A stretch of DNA of 64,000 bases from assembly GCF_000964465.1 (NCBI RefSeq), contig NZ_BANH01000005.1, positions 1 through 64,000 on the forward strand. The letters are read 5' to 3'. Below the pieces are notes generated by a model, which did no database searches, was not told the origin of the DNA, and saw only the letters and a list, made by a program, of their open reading frames with translations. The translations under genes and the position numbers were made by a program. The DNA comes from Gluconobacter thailandicus F149-1 = NBRC 100600 (GTDB lineage: Bacteria; Pseudomonadota; Alphaproteobacteria; Acetobacterales; Acetobacteraceae). Below are positions 15,703-25,423 of this stretch, piece after piece (the first letter of the stretch is position 1; every line of letters starts with the position of its first letter).

Positions 15703-17817
15703 ATGGTGAGCGAAACCTCTTCATCCCCCCGATCGGCTGATCCCCGTCGGCATCCCGTCCTCAAAGTGATCGGTGGCCTCTTTGGGGCACTGGCCGTGGG
15801 CATCATCGTCCTGGTGATGATCTGGCAGTGGGACTGGTTTGTACCGCTCATCAATCGCAAAGCCTCTGCGGCGCTTCATCGACCGGTCAGCATTGCTCAC
15901 CTTCATGTCTCGCCAGGTCTCAGAACCAGCGTCACAGTTGATGATCTGAAAATTTCCCAACCTGAGGGGTTTGAAAAAGAAAGCGCAGATTTCGCGTCTG
16001 CAAAATTCCTGACAGTCAAGGTAGATGTCTGGCGCTATCTGACCGGACGTGGGCTTTTCATTCCAGTCATCCGCATGGATACACCAAAGGGCGACATCGT
16101 TTCCCGGATAAACGGCCAGAACAACTATACATTCGGCGATACGGCTGAAAAGAAAGAGACTTCCTCCTCATCGAATACGACAGCACTCCCAGACATCGGC
16201 GAAATCGATATTCAGAATGCCGATGTCCGACTGGCCCTCGCACAGTTAAAAACGGACATGCATGTTCTGGTCCACACAACGCCGCCACAGAACGGCACGA
16301 AGGGTAACGTTGTTGTTGATCTGAAAGGTCGTTATGCCCAGGCACCGATCAACGGCCATATCGTTGGCGGAGCCCTGCTATCCCTGACAAAGCCTGCAGA
16401 ACCGTACCCCATTGATGGCCGCATCGAGAATGGTCCGACTTATGTCACCCTGAAAGGGACGGTTGACGATCCGATGCATTTCAAGGGGACGAAACTGGCC
16501 CTCCATTTCGCGGGCCCGGACATGTCATTGCTTTATGGACTGACCGGCGTCCCTATTCCCCACACACCCGCCTATAGCATCACCGGTAATCTCGGTTATT
16601 CCGAGAACGCCATCCGCTTCCAGAAATTTGAAGGCAAGATGGGGTCCTCGGATATCGGGGGGGATATCAACGTCAATCCACACCTCAAGCCGCCCTTCGT
16701 CGAGGCGGCTCTGCATTCCCACTCGGTTGATCTGGCTGATCTGGGAGGCTTCATCGGCGCCAAGACCGGCGAAGCGAAAAAGACAGCTCCACCCAGCCGT
16801 AGCGTTCTGCCTGACCAGAAAATCAATGTTCCCAAGCTGAATGCCGTCAATGCGCATGTCACCTACCATGGCGATCATATCCGCAACAAAGACTGGCCTC
16901 TGGACAACATCGACACTGAATTTGAAGTCAGGGACGGTGCCATTGATCTGAAACATCTGGCCTTCGCGACAGGCTCCGGAAAAATCAGTGCGACGGCAAC
17001 GCTACAACCAACTAAAAACGAACAGTTCCGAACGAAATTCCGTCTGGACGTGTCTCGTCTGCCCCTCTCCCGAATCATGAAAGCCACGGATACTTTCAAG
17101 GGTGAAGGAACAATCGGCGGTCATGTTACGCTCACGTCGACCGGCAACTCTGTCGCCTCTCTGGTTGCCAATGGCGATGGCGGCACCACGCTGGTGCTGG
17201 ATCGCGGTGGCGATGTAACGGCGCTTCTGCCTGATCTGCTGGGGCTCAAACTCGGTTCCGCCGTTCTTTCAGCACTGGGAATTCCAGACCGCTCCAAACT
17301 GGAATGCCTCGTGGCGGATATGCCGCTGGACAACGGTATTCTGAAAACGAAGTCCCTGCTGCTTCAGACTGAAACAACCCGTACGACCGGAACAGGCACG
17401 GTTAACTTCCATAATGACACGCTTGATTATGCTGTCACCACACGCGCCACCCACCCACAGATCCTGTCCCTGCCCGGCGCGGTTCATATTTTCGGTCCTC
17501 TTAACGGTCCCAATATTTTGCCTGGCGCAGAAATGATCGGTCGCGTTGCTGCTTCGGTAGGGCTTGGTGTCCTGTTTCCACCTGCAGCCCTGATCCCAAC
17601 GATTCAGCTCGGTGTTGGCGAAGGCTCCGCATGTGAGCGCGCGGTTCAGGAAGCCAATACAAATCCGGCCGCAGGGATTGCACCCGGCAGTACGACAGGC
17701 GCAGGGGCCAGCAGCGTACCTCATCCTGAAAAACAGGGCGCGGCAGGGAAGCCAGCAAAACACCTGACACCTGCACAAGTCCACAAAGCATGGGCACAAA
17801 AATCGAAGCCGAAATGA
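15703..17817 (+). CDS. AsmA-family envelope protein
   Basis: A 704-residue protein with one N-terminal membrane anchor (residues about 22-47, VIGGLFGALAVGIIVLVMIW) and a long periplasmic part rich in beta-strands. The N-terminal AsmA region (INRKASAALHRPVSIAHLHVSPGLRTSVTVDDLKI, quoted in part) and C-terminal AsmA/TamB-like region (GGHVTLTSTGNSVASL, GTVNFHNDTLDYAV, LNGPNILPG) are clear. The C-terminus is Pro/Ala/Lys-rich. AsmA-like proteins are thought to move phospholipids across the periplasm or support outer-membrane assembly. It stands alone. Confidence 0.85.
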   Translation: MVSETSSSPRSADPRRHPVLKVIGGLFGALAVGIIVLVMIWQWDWFVPLINRKASAALHRPVSIAHLHVSPGLRTSVTVDDLKISQPEGFEKESADFASAKFLTVKVDVWRYLTGRGLFIPVIRMDTPKGDIVSRINGQNNYTFGDTAEKKETSSSSNTTALPDIGEIDIQNADVRLALAQLKTDMHVLVHTTPPQNGTKGNVVVDLKGRYAQAPINGHIVGGALLSLTKPAEPYPIDGRIENGPTYVTLKGTVDDPMHFKGTKLALHFAGPDMSLLYGLTGVPIPHTPAYSITGNLGYSENAIRFQKFEGKMGSSDIGGDINVNPHLKPPFVEAALHSHSVDLADLGGFIGAKTGEAKKTAPPSRSVLPDQKINVPKLNAVNAHVTYHGDHIRNKDWPLDNIDTEFEVRDGAIDLKHLAFATGSGKISATATLQPTKNEQFRTKFRLDVSRLPLSRIMKATDTFKGEGTIGGHVTLTSTGNSVASLVANGDGGTTLVLDRGGDVTALLPDLLGLKLGSAVLSALGIPDRSKLECLVADMPLDNGILKTKSLLLQTETTRTTGTGTVNFHNDTLDYAVTTRATHPQILSLPGAVHIFGPLNGPNILPGAEMIGRVAASVGLGVLFPPAALIPTIQLGVGEGSACERAVQEANTNPAAGIAPGSTTGAGASSVPHPEKQGAAGKPAKHLTPAQVHKAWAQKSKPK

Positions 17818-17900
17818 AAAAACATCAAGGCCCCATGGCGGAATGAACTTTTTTCACTATAGCTGAGCACAATGTTCGTTCCCGCCGGAGTGCCTGATCG

Positions 17901-19232
17901 TTGCTGTCCACACTCGACCGCTGGTTTCATATTTCCGCCCGCGGCTCCACCATACCCCGTGAGATCATCGCTGGCCTGACGGTCTTCGGGGCCATGGCCT
18001 ATATCGTCGCCGTCAATCCTTCCATCCTGTCTGAGGCAGGACTGGACCGGCATGATATGGTCATGACCACCATTGCTGGAGCAGTCGCAGGCACCCTGCT
18101 GATGGCGCTCTGGGCGAGATTGCCCATTGCGCTTGCTCCGGCCATGAGCAGCAACGTGCTGTTTGCGCAGGTTGTGGTTCAGCAAGCTCATGTAAACCCT
18201 CGCACTGCATTTACTGTCGTCCTGTTCAGTGGCCTGTGCTTCACGGCCCTTTCGCTTAGTCAGATCAGACAGCGCATCATTCGTGGTTTTCCGCCCTCAA
18301 TCGTGCTGGGTATTCAGGTCGCGCTCGGCGCATTCATCGCCCGTATCGGCCTGACGACCGGCGGTATTGCTGTACCTACTGCGCAGGGACTTACCTTTGG
18401 ATCACTAAGCGACCCATCAGTCCTGCTCAGTCTGGCGGGCGTCCTTCTCTGTGCCGTTCTGGTCGTACTACGTGTTCCAGCCGGACTGCTTCTGGCGATT
18501 TCAACCCTGACGGTTGCAGGGCTCTTCATCCATACGGACAAGGGCGCCATCACAACCCTGCCTGCCCATGCTTTAGACTGGCCGCATTATCCCACCAATC
18601 TCTTCCTGCCTTTCGATTTTGCAGGTTTCTTTTCCCATCTCGGCCTACTCATTCCGATCACACTTTACTTCCTGATCAGCGACTTCTTCGATGCGACTGC
18701 CACAATGATGAGTGTGGCTCATCGCGCAGGGCTGGATGGCACACCGGAAAAACCAGCGCTGGATCACCGGGCTTTTGCCTCTGATGGTGCCGCAAGTATC
18801 ATTGGTGCCAGCCTTGGGACCTGTACGGTCTCGGCATATGTGGAAAGTCTGGCGGGCGTCGAAGCCGGTGGCCGTACAGGCCTGAGTGCGCTAGTTGTGG
18901 CGCTGCTGTTTGCTGTGTCGTCAGTTTTCTGGCCATTAATCACTGCCATTCCGGCAATCGCAACAGCACCCGTTCTGGTGCTGGTCGGACTGAACATGCT
19001 CGGAAGTCTGCATCGCGTGGCAGACAATCCGTCTGACGCCATTCCTCCCCTGACGATGCTGCTCATCGCAGGCGTGACAGGCAACTTCATGCTCAGCCTG
19101 TCCTGCGGCCTACTCCTTTATACCGGGCTGGCTCTCGTACTTCGCGACTTCAAACGTCTGACGCCGATCGTTCTTGGTCTTGATGTTGCATTTCTTTTCT
19201 ACATGGTTCTCCAAAGCCATATGGGCGGATAA
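17901..19232 (+). CDS. NCS2-family purine permease (AzgA-like)
   Basis: A 443-residue integral membrane protein with about 12-14 predicted helices. Family motifs: REIIAGLTVFGAMAYIVAVNPSILSEAG at the N-terminus (quoted as the AzgA/PbuG signature), and GTCTVSAYVESLAGVEAGGRTGLSALV in the second half. It should import adenine, guanine or hypoxanthine with protons. The frame opens with TTG at 17901, preceded by GGAG at a suitable distance; no earlier ATG exists in frame. Confidence 0.9.
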   Translation: MLSTLDRWFHISARGSTIPREIIAGLTVFGAMAYIVAVNPSILSEAGLDRHDMVMTTIAGAVAGTLLMALWARLPIALAPAMSSNVLFAQVVVQQAHVNPRTAFTVVLFSGLCFTALSLSQIRQRIIRGFPPSIVLGIQVALGAFIARIGLTTGGIAVPTAQGLTFGSLSDPSVLLSLAGVLLCAVLVVLRVPAGLLLAISTLTVAGLFIHTDKGAITTLPAHALDWPHYPTNLFLPFDFAGFFSHLGLLIPITLYFLISDFFDATATMMSVAHRAGLDGTPEKPALDHRAFASDGAASIIGASLGTCTVSAYVESLAGVEAGGRTGLSALVVALLFAVSSVFWPLITAIPAIATAPVLVLVGLNMLGSLHRVADNPSDAIPPLTMLLIAGVTGNFMLSLSCGLLLYTGLALVLRDFKRLTPIVLGLDVAFLFYMVLQSHMGG

Positions 19233-19282
19233 GACTTTTTACGTTCCCAATTTAAGCCTTTTTTAAGAAGGGCTGGCCCAAC

Positions 19283-20065
19283 ATGCACAGCATGAGTGCC
19301 AGCCCCCATATTTTTATCGCGACACCCTGCTTCGGCGGATCTGTCACGCAATCCTACATGCAATCCATTATCGGCTGCATGGCGGAAGCTGCTTCCCAAA
19401 ATATCCGCCTGACGCTGTCTACGCTGGGAAGTGATGCACTAATCACCAGAGCCAGAAATACGCTCCTGCACCAGTTCATGACCATGACGGATGCGAGCCA
19501 CCTGCTCTTTGTTGACAGCGACATCGGTTTTTCATTTTCAGATATTCAAGCCCTCCTTAACGCTGACAAGCCAGTTATCGGAGGAGCCTACCCACTCAAA
19601 TCCCATTACTGGGACAAGAACACAGAGCGCTTTCTCGCGTCTGGTGAACCACCGGAAACCGCAAGCCTCCGTTATGTTGGAGATTGTGCGGCTCTTTATA
19701 GTGAGAGTACGCGACCGCATGTTGCGCAGGTCTCATATGTCGGAACAGGATTCCTATTGCTGACACGCGCGACCATTCAACGCATGGTGAACGCTTACCC
19801 GGACAGTCGCTATCAACGGATTGATGCTCAACAGAGCGGAGACATACCTGCAATTTCCGCTGAACAAACGGACGCGTTTGCACTGTTCGACTGCATGATT
19901 GACCCAGAGACACGAACCTATCTGTCAGAAGACTACGCCTTCTGCCGCAGGTGGATCAATATAGGTGGAACAGTCTGGCTGCATCGTGGCCTGGCGCTCT
20001 CCCATACTGGACCTGCGACCTTTTGTGGAAATCCTGCAAACCGTATATTGCCGCTTGTTAAATAA
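19283..20065 (+). CDS. GT-A glycosyltransferase-like protein
   Basis: A 260-residue protein with a glycosyltransferase-like N-terminal half: HIFIATPCFGGSVTQSYM, then LITRARNTLLHQFM, then LLFVDSDIGFS with a DxD motif at Asp78-Ser79-Asp80, and VIGGAYPLKSHYWD. The C-terminal half has EDYAFCRRW, a pattern seen in several such enzymes. Acceptor and donor are unknown. It lies next to a holin/endolysin-like pair, and similar genes occur in phage and polysaccharide loci, so it may be part of the same accessory patch. Start could be the first or second Met. Confidence 0.65.
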   Translation: MHSMSASPHIFIATPCFGGSVTQSYMQSIIGCMAEAASQNIRLTLSTLGSDALITRARNTLLHQFMTMTDASHLLFVDSDIGFSFSDIQALLNADKPVIGGAYPLKSHYWDKNTERFLASGEPPETASLRYVGDCAALYSESTRPHVAQVSYVGTGFLLLTRATIQRMVNAYPDSRYQRIDAQQSGDIPAISAEQTDAFALFDCMIDPETRTYLSEDYAFCRRWINIGGTVWLHRGLALSHTGPATFCGNPANRILPLVK

Positions 20066-20198
20066 TTATGGAAATCAATTGAAATAAATCTCTTATTAAG
20101 GGCTTGCGCCACTATTCTGTCATAATAAGGCGGTTTAAGATAAGGTCTGCGGTGTCGGGAGCGTGATGCATACAGGTCCCCGGCATCGCTCACCTCAT

Positions 20199-20678
20199 CT
20201 ATGCCTGCAGCGCTTTCTTGAAAAAGATGACATTCGCTGCAGGATCGGCTGCCCCCAGAACCGTATTGTAATGCACCTTGTGATAACGGCTCAGGACATA
20301 CGGGTCACTCGCACCCGGTAAGGCCTCTTTCACCCGATAAAACCGAATGCGGGCCATCGCACAGGCATAACGCAGATTTGTCACCATCTGCGCGCTCCGT
20401 GGCAGATCCGGGGCCAGCATATCCTCCAGAAGACCACCAAGACGCTTTCCCACTGGAAAACGCAGAAAATTGTTCCAGCAGTCATCGTGCGTTGCGGGTT
20501 CCATCTGCCAGAGTCCCAGGGCTGGGCCTCCGCCAACCTGTTTCAGATATGTGCCCCGACTTTCCGCGAGCGCAGTTCCAGTCAGCAGATTAACCGCGAC
20601 ATCTCCTCCGAGTCCCAAGGCTCCCAGAGTTGGTTCAACCACAAGATGCTTGAGCTGTCCGACATCAAGTCCGTTCAT
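20199..20678 (-). CDS. Phage endolysin/transglycosylase-like protein
   Basis: A 159-residue protein with lysozyme-like features: ALAESRGTYLKQV (candidate catalytic Glu in AES) and ALGLWQMEPATHDDCW, the Gly-Leu-Trp-Gln-Met pattern common to phage transglycosylase-like lysins. No signal peptide is present, so export would need a holin, and the gene directly upstream looks like one. An in-frame TTG at 20693 would overlap the upstream stop. The ATG at 20678 has GAGG about 9 bases before it and is preferred. Confidence 0.6.
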   Translation of the reverse strand: MNGLDVGQLKHLVVEPTLGALGLGGDVAVNLLTGTALAESRGTYLKQVGGGPALGLWQMEPATHDDCWNNFLRFPVGKRLGGLLEDMLAPDLPRSAQMVTNLRYACAMARIRFYRVKEALPGASDPYVLSRYHKVHYNTVLGAADPAANVIFFKKALQA

Positions 20679-20689
20679 AGCCGGCGTCC

Positions 20690-21034
20690 TCAATGTGTGC
20701 TCAGGGAGAGAGCGAAATGCACCATCCCTGTGCCAAGAATGGACGTCGCCAGCGTTACAAGAGCCGTCAGAACCGCTCTCCCACCGATCAGACGGTCCAG
20801 CTTTCCATTCACAATCCTGTTACCGTCATCCATCTTGGTCTCAAGAGACTTCATCTGGTCTCGAAGAGAACTGATTTCCTGACGCATTTCCGTGCGGAGC
20901 TGTTCATAGCGGTCTGAAAGCCCCCCAGCCACAGTTTCCAACCGCAGAACTCGATCTTCCAGAACCCGCAGCGTGTAAGCACGACGCTCATTTCCTTCAG
21001 AAGCCGAGGGGCTCTCGCAGATCTGCTTTTCCAT
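20690..21034 (-). CDS. Holin/XhlA-like protein with coiled coil and one membrane segment
   Basis: A 114-residue protein. Residues about 20-82 form a coiled coil (VLEDRVLRLETVAGG, RQEISSLRDQMKSLETKM) and residues 87-109 one membrane segment (AVLTALVTLATSILGTGMV). This layout resembles XhlA-type haemolysin/holin accessory proteins of phages. The ATG at 21034 is preceded by a GGGGG ribosome-binding site. The lysin-like gene follows immediately. No capsid or tail genes are visible. Confidence 0.6.
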   Translation of the reverse strand: MEKQICESPSASEGNERRAYTLRVLEDRVLRLETVAGGLSDRYEQLRTEMRQEISSLRDQMKSLETKMDDGNRIVNGKLDRLIGGRAVLTALVTLATSILGTGMVHFALSLSTH

Positions 21035-21043
21035 ACATCCCCC

Positions 21044-21075
21044 AAAAACAAAAAAAGCGCCCCGAAGGACGCTTT
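21044..21075 (-). terminator. Rho-independent terminator in the leader of the holin-like gene
   Basis: On the minus strand the sequence reads AAAGCGTCC, TTCG loop, GGGCGCTTT and then a T-run. It ends only about 10 bases before the holin-like start codon, so it stands inside the gene's leader. It would stop transcription unless relieved, or it ends a transcript coming from upstream. Confidence 0.75.
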
Positions 21076-21171
21076 GTGGCATTGAGCCATAAATATAGAA
21101 AAACACTCACATTTCAGCAATGGAAAATCGATCCCTTGGCCCGAGGTCAATCGCGAGGCATAACAGACGTC

Positions 21172-21426
21172 ATGACATTACCTCCGACGGAGACCCTGCT
21201 GGACCTGCGCGGTCTCGCCTGCCCCATGCCTGTTCTCAAGGCAAACCGTGCGCTCCGCGATATGGCGCCCGGTGCTCGCCTTCGCATTCTGGCAACGGAT
21301 CGCGCCTCAGTGGCAGATTTTCAGTCCTATTGCCGCGAAACAGGACATGCCCTCGTCGCGTTCACGGAGACTGCAGGTGTGCTGTCCTTCGTCATCCGCA
21401 GGCGTGCAGAAACGCAACCCTCCTGA
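21172..21426 (+). CDS. tusA: TusA-family sulfurtransferase
   Basis: An 84-residue TusA/SirA-like protein. It carries the family signature DLRGLACPMPVLKAN with the persulfide-carrying Cys in CPMP. TusA proteins relay sulfur for tRNA thiolation or molybdenum cofactor synthesis. The ATG at 21172 begins the conserved fold; the longer frame to 21076 overlaps the upstream terminator. Confidence 0.9.
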   Translation: MTLPPTETLLDLRGLACPMPVLKANRALRDMAPGARLRILATDRASVADFQSYCRETGHALVAFTETAGVLSFVIRRRAETQPS

Positions 21427-21523
21427 GGAAACTCCCCCGTTCCCACGCACAGGGCTGGCAAAAGCTGTCATCTGGCTGTAATCCCTCGCTACCTTGTTTC
21501 CAAAGCATGTCTTGAGGCTTTCC

Positions 21524-21775
21524 ATGCCCGAACCCATTGATGCCATGTCTTTCGAAGATGCTCTCTCCGAGCTGGAGCGCATCGTCCGTGGCCTAGAGGG
21601 CGGACAGATGAAGCTTGAAGACGCCATTTCTGCCTATGAACGTGGTGCTGCCCTGCGCAGACACTGCGATGCAAAGCTGGGAGAGGCTGAAATGCGTGTG
21701 CGTGCCATCGTGCAGAACGATGACGGCAGCACAGGCACTGAGCCTCTTGCCGATACCGGAGAGACCGGCCGATGA
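21524..21775 (+). CDS. xseB: Exodeoxyribonuclease VII small subunit
   Basis: An 83-residue XseB with the full signature MSFEDALSELERIVRGLEGGQMKLEDAI (quoted in part), followed by the second helix with YERGAALRRHCDAKL. With XseA it degrades single-stranded DNA. Its stop overlaps the start of ispA (ATGA), the standard xseB-ispA-dxs order. Two in-frame Met choices exist; 21524 matches the family. Confidence 0.95.
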   Translation: MPEPIDAMSFEDALSELERIVRGLEGGQMKLEDAISAYERGAALRRHCDAKLGEAEMRVRAIVQNDDGSTGTEPLADTGETGR

Positions 21776-22677
21776 GTGCCACCACCACGTCCACCTCCCT
21801 CAAGGAGGCTCTCGCTCACGCCTGCACGGACATTGAAGCGACAATTGACGCTCTGCTCCCCATGGTGCCGGGTGACGAATCTGTTCTTCTGGAAGCCATG
21901 CGTTATGCCTCCCTCGGCGGCGGCAAGCGTCTGCGCGGCTTCCTGGCCGTAGAAGTTGCGTCACTGTTCGGAGCTAACCGTCAGGCCGCCCTGCGCGTTG
22001 CGGCGTCCGTCGAGATGCTGCACGCCTACTCACTGGTTCACGACGATCTCCCGTCCATGGACGACGACGATCTGCGCCGTGGACAGCCGTCGACGCACCG
22101 CCAGTTTGACGAAGCCATCGCCATTCTCGCAGGTGATGCCCTCCAGACCCGCGCGTTCGAAATCCTTGTCGAACCTGAAACCAGCCCCGATGCCACTGTC
22201 CGCGCCAATCTGGCCTTAGCCCTGGCGCGCGCGTCAGGCGCGGCAGGCATGGTCGGCGGTCAGGTCGTGGATATTCGCGGTGAAGGCCGTGCGTTGCCAC
22301 TGAACGATGTCCGCCGCCTTCACGCGCTGAAGACCGGAGCGTTGATCCGCTATGCTGCCGAATCTGGCGCCATTCTGGCTGGCGTGACCGATGAACGCCG
22401 TGATGCCATCGTGGCTTACGGCCGCGATCTCGGGACCGCCTTTCAGGTGGCCGATGATGTTCTGGACATGACCGCAAGTGCCGAAGAACTCGGCAAGACT
22501 GCTGGCAAGGATGAAGCCAGCGGCAAATCAACCTATGTCTCCCTGCTTGGCATTGACGGAGCCCGCGCCGAGGCCCGCCGCCTGAGCGATCAGGCCCGGG
22601 AGGCCCTTTCATCTTTCGGCGCACAGGCCGCAGCCCTCAGGGCCCTTGCAGACTACGTCGTCGAGCGCAGGAACTGA
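21772..22677 (+). CDS. ispA: Farnesyl diphosphate synthase
   Basis: A 301-residue short-chain polyprenyl synthase. It has the first Asp-rich motif [10 protein letters not shown] near residue 86-95 and the second DDVLD near 228, together with GGGKRLRG near 43-50. It makes farnesyl-PP from IPP and DMAPP for ubiquinone, hopanoid and undecaprenyl-phosphate synthesis. Coupled to xseB by a 4-base overlap and followed by dxs after 4 bases. Confidence 0.95.
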   Translation: MSATTTSTSLKEALAHACTDIEATIDALLPMVPGDESVLLEAMRYASLGGGKRLRGFLAVEVASLFGANRQAALRVAASVEMLHAYSLVHDDLPSMDDDDLRRGQPSTHRQFDEAIAILAGDALQTRAFEILVEPETSPDATVRANLALALARASGAAGMVGGQVVDIRGEGRALPLNDVRRLHALKTGALIRYAAESGAILAGVTDERRDAIVAYGRDLGTAFQVADDVLDMTASAEELGKTAGKDEASGKSTYVSLLGIDGARAEARRLSDQAREALSSFGAQAAALRALADYVVERRN

Positions 22678-22681
22678 TTCC

Positions 22682-24664
22682 ATGAGCAACCCGTCTTCCA
22701 CGATCCCTACCTACGGCCGCTATCCGGTTCTGGACCGCGTCACCCTGCCGTCAGACATGCGGAATCTTTCTGTCGATCAGCTCAAGCAGCTCGCCGACGA
22801 ACTGCGCTCCGAGACGGTTGACGCCGTTTCCACCACTGGCGGCCATCTTGGTGCGTCTCTTGGTGTCGTCGAACTGACCGTTGCGCTGCACGCTGTGTTC
22901 AACACGCCTGATGACCGTATCATCTGGGACGTTGGCCATCAGGCCTACCCACATAAGATTCTGACAGGCCGTCGGGATCGCATCCGCACCCTGCGCCAGC
23001 CGGAAGGTCTGTCCGGCTTTACCCGCCGCGCGGAAAGCGAATACGACCCGTTCGGTGCAGCGCACTCATCCACGTCCATTTCCGCCGGTCTCGGCATGGC
23101 CGTGGCGCATCACCTGCGCGCGGAAGAAGATCCAAGCTACCACGAGCGCAACGTGATTGCGGTTATCGGTGACGGCTCTATCTCCGCTGGTATGGCTTAC
23201 GAGGCCATGAACAACGCTGCCGTTGCGGGTCCCGGGGCAAACCGTCTGATCGTGGTGCTGAACGACAACGAAATGTCGATTGCCCCCCCAGTTGGTTCGA
23301 TGTCGAACTACCTGTCCCGCCTGATGTCGTCGCGCCAGTTCTTTGGTCTGCGGGATCTGGCTGGCAAGGTCGCAAAGCGCCTGCCAGGCAAGATCGAACG
23401 TACAGCCAAGCGCGCCGAGGAATATGCCCGCGGCATGATTACCGGCGGCACGCTGTTTGAAGAACTTGGCTTCTATTACGTCGGCCCGGTCGATGGCCAC
23501 GATATGACGCAGCTTGTTCCCATCCTGCGCAACCTGCGTGATGCAGACGATCAGGGTCCGATCCTGCTCCACATCATTACGGAAAAGGGGCGCGGCTATA
23601 AGCCTGCCGAAGCCGCTGGCGACAAATACCATGCTGTCAGCAAGTTCAACGTCGTCACGGGGGAGCAGAAGAAGGCTCCCGCCGGTCCGCCGAGCTATAC
23701 ATCCGTTTTCAGCCGCGAACTTCTCCGTCGCGCCAAGACGGACGACAAGCTGATCACGGTCACTGCCGCGATGCCCTCCGGCACAGGCCTGACAGCTTTC
23801 GCCAAGGCCTATCCGGATCGCTTCTTTGACGTCGGGATTGCCGAACAGCATGCCGTCACTTTTGCAGCCGGTATCGCTTCAGAAGGTCTGCGTCCGTTCT
23901 GCGCGATCTACTCGACCTTCCTGCAGCGTGCCTATGATCAGGTCGTGCATGACGTCGCCCTGCAGAACCTGCCCGTTCGCTTCGCGATTGACCGCGCTGG
24001 TCTCGTAGGTGCTGACGGTGCAACCCATGCCGGGTCGTTCGACCTGAACTATCTGTGCTGCCTGCCGAACATGGTCGTCATGGCGCCGTCCGATGAAATC
24101 GAACTGCTTCATGCCACAGCCACAGCCTGTGAATACGATGCTGGCCCGATCGCCTTCCGCTATCCACGCGGCAGCGGCATTGGTCTGGATCTGCCGGAAG
24201 AGGGTGAAGTTCAGGAAATCGGCAAGGGCCGAGTTGTTCGCGAATCCCGTCAGGTTCCTGGAACGCGTTCTGGCGTGGCCATCCTGTCTCTCGGCACCCG
24301 TCTGCATGAATCCCTGCGTGCAGCGGACCAGCTTGCAGCACAGGGCATTTCCGTCACCGTCGCAGACGCACGTTTCGCAAAGCCGATCGACACCAAGCTG
24401 GTTGATGATCTGGTTGCGCAGCACGAAGTGCTCATCACACTGGAAGAAGGCGCAATCGGCGGCTTCAGCAGCCTGGTCGTTCAGCACCTCGCTGAAACGG
24501 GTAAGCTGGACACGGTGAAGTTCCGTCCGATGGCACTCCCTGACAAGTACATCGACCACAACAACCCCGACGTTCAGTATGACGAAGCTGGCCTGACGGC
24601 TCCGCACATTGTCCGGACTGCCGCCGCAGCACTGGGCGTTGAAGTCGCTCAGCAGTCAGCCTGA
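22682..24664 (+). CDS. dxs: 1-deoxy-D-xylulose-5-phosphate synthase
   Basis: A 660-residue TPP enzyme that condenses pyruvate and glyceraldehyde-3-phosphate, the entry step of the MEP isoprenoid pathway. The TPP-binding [17 protein letters not shown] near residue 160, [13 protein letters not shown], and the transketolase [15 protein letters not shown] near 385 are intact. Length is typical. It sits directly after ispA, so the operon supplies isoprenoid precursors and chain elongation. Confidence 0.96.
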   Translation: MSNPSSTIPTYGRYPVLDRVTLPSDMRNLSVDQLKQLADELRSETVDAVSTTGGHLGASLGVVELTVALHAVFNTPDDRIIWDVGHQAYPHKILTGRRDRIRTLRQPEGLSGFTRRAESEYDPFGAAHSSTSISAGLGMAVAHHLRAEEDPSYHERNVIAVIGDGSISAGMAYEAMNNAAVAGPGANRLIVVLNDNEMSIAPPVGSMSNYLSRLMSSRQFFGLRDLAGKVAKRLPGKIERTAKRAEEYARGMITGGTLFEELGFYYVGPVDGHDMTQLVPILRNLRDADDQGPILLHIITEKGRGYKPAEAAGDKYHAVSKFNVVTGEQKKAPAGPPSYTSVFSRELLRRAKTDDKLITVTAAMPSGTGLTAFAKAYPDRFFDVGIAEQHAVTFAAGIASEGLRPFCAIYSTFLQRAYDQVVHDVALQNLPVRFAIDRAGLVGADGATHAGSFDLNYLCCLPNMVVMAPSDEIELLHATATACEYDAGPIAFRYPRGSGIGLDLPEEGEVQEIGKGRVVRESRQVPGTRSGVAILSLGTRLHESLRAADQLAAQGISVTVADARFAKPIDTKLVDDLVAQHEVLITLEEGAIGGFSSLVVQHLAETGKLDTVKFRPMALPDKYIDHNNPDVQYDEAGLTAPHIVRTAAAALGVEVAQQSA

Positions 24665-24667
24665 GTT

Positions 24668-25423
24668 ATGGCCAAACGCCGCGCAGACCAGCTTCTCGTT
24701 GATCGAGGGCTGGTCGAAAGCCGAACACGCGCCCAGTCCCTCATCATGGCAGGTCTTGCCTATACGGGGGACCGGCGCATCGCCAAGGCTGGAGACCAGC
24801 TTCCGGAAGATGCTCCCCTGTCCCTTAAAGGGCAGGATCATCCCTGGGTCTCGCGCGGTGGCCTGAAACTCATTCATGGTATCGAGCATTTCGGGCTGGA
24901 CCCGAAAGGTCGTATTGCTATCGACGTCGGCGCCTCTACGGGCGGCTTTACAGACGTTCTGCTAACTCATGGTGCCAGCAAGGTTTACGCTGTTGATGTG
25001 GGCCATGGGCAGTTGGCCTGGAAAATCCGCTCTGACGAGCGCGTTGTTGTCATGGAAAAGACGAATGCCCGTGCTCTGACGGCAGAACAAATTCCCGAAC
25101 CGGCTGGCATTGTCGTCTGTGATGCAAGCTTCATCGGCCTCAAAACAGTTCTTCCCGCTGCTCTGGCTCTTACAACGCCTGACGCATGGGCCATTGCGCT
25201 GATCAAGCCTCAGTTCGAAGCAGGTCGCGGAGAAGTGGGTGCCAAAGGTGTGGTGCGAGATCCGGCTGTGCATGATCGCGTCTGCGGAGAAATCCGGGAC
25301 TGGTTTGCCTCACTTCCCGGCTGGGAAGTCCTTGGAATCGAGGCCAGCCCGATCACCGGCCCTGAAGGCAACCGGGAGTTTCTGATTGCAGCCCGCCGCA
25401 CGGAAACGCCAGTCGCCGCCTGA
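24668..25423 (+). CDS. tlyA: TlyA-type rRNA 2'-O-methyltransferase
   Basis: A 251-residue protein with an N-terminal S4 RNA-binding domain (RADQLLVDRGLVESRTRAQ) and an FtsJ-like SAM-methyltransferase domain (DVGASTGGFTDVLLTHG, VVCDASFIGL, IALIKPQFEAG). TlyA enzymes methylate ribose in 16S and/or 23S rRNA. It is 3 bases from dxs, completing the xseB-ispA-dxs-tlyA operon. The 3' end overlaps the convergent TetR gene by 71 bases. Confidence 0.92.
   Translation: MAKRRADQLLVDRGLVESRTRAQSLIMAGLAYTGDRRIAKAGDQLPEDAPLSLKGQDHPWVSRGGLKLIHGIEHFGLDPKGRIAIDVGASTGGFTDVLLTHGASKVYAVDVGHGQLAWKIRSDERVVVMEKTNARALTAEQIPEPAGIVVCDASFIGLKTVLPAALALTTPDAWAIALIKPQFEAGRGEVGAKGVVRDPAVHDRVCGEIRDWFASLPGWEVLGIEASPITGPEGNREFLIAARRTETPVAA

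Noticed and set aside
20066-21171. Complete prophage
   Set aside because: Only lysis-like genes are present; no integrase, capsid, tail, terminase or attachment-site repeats were seen.
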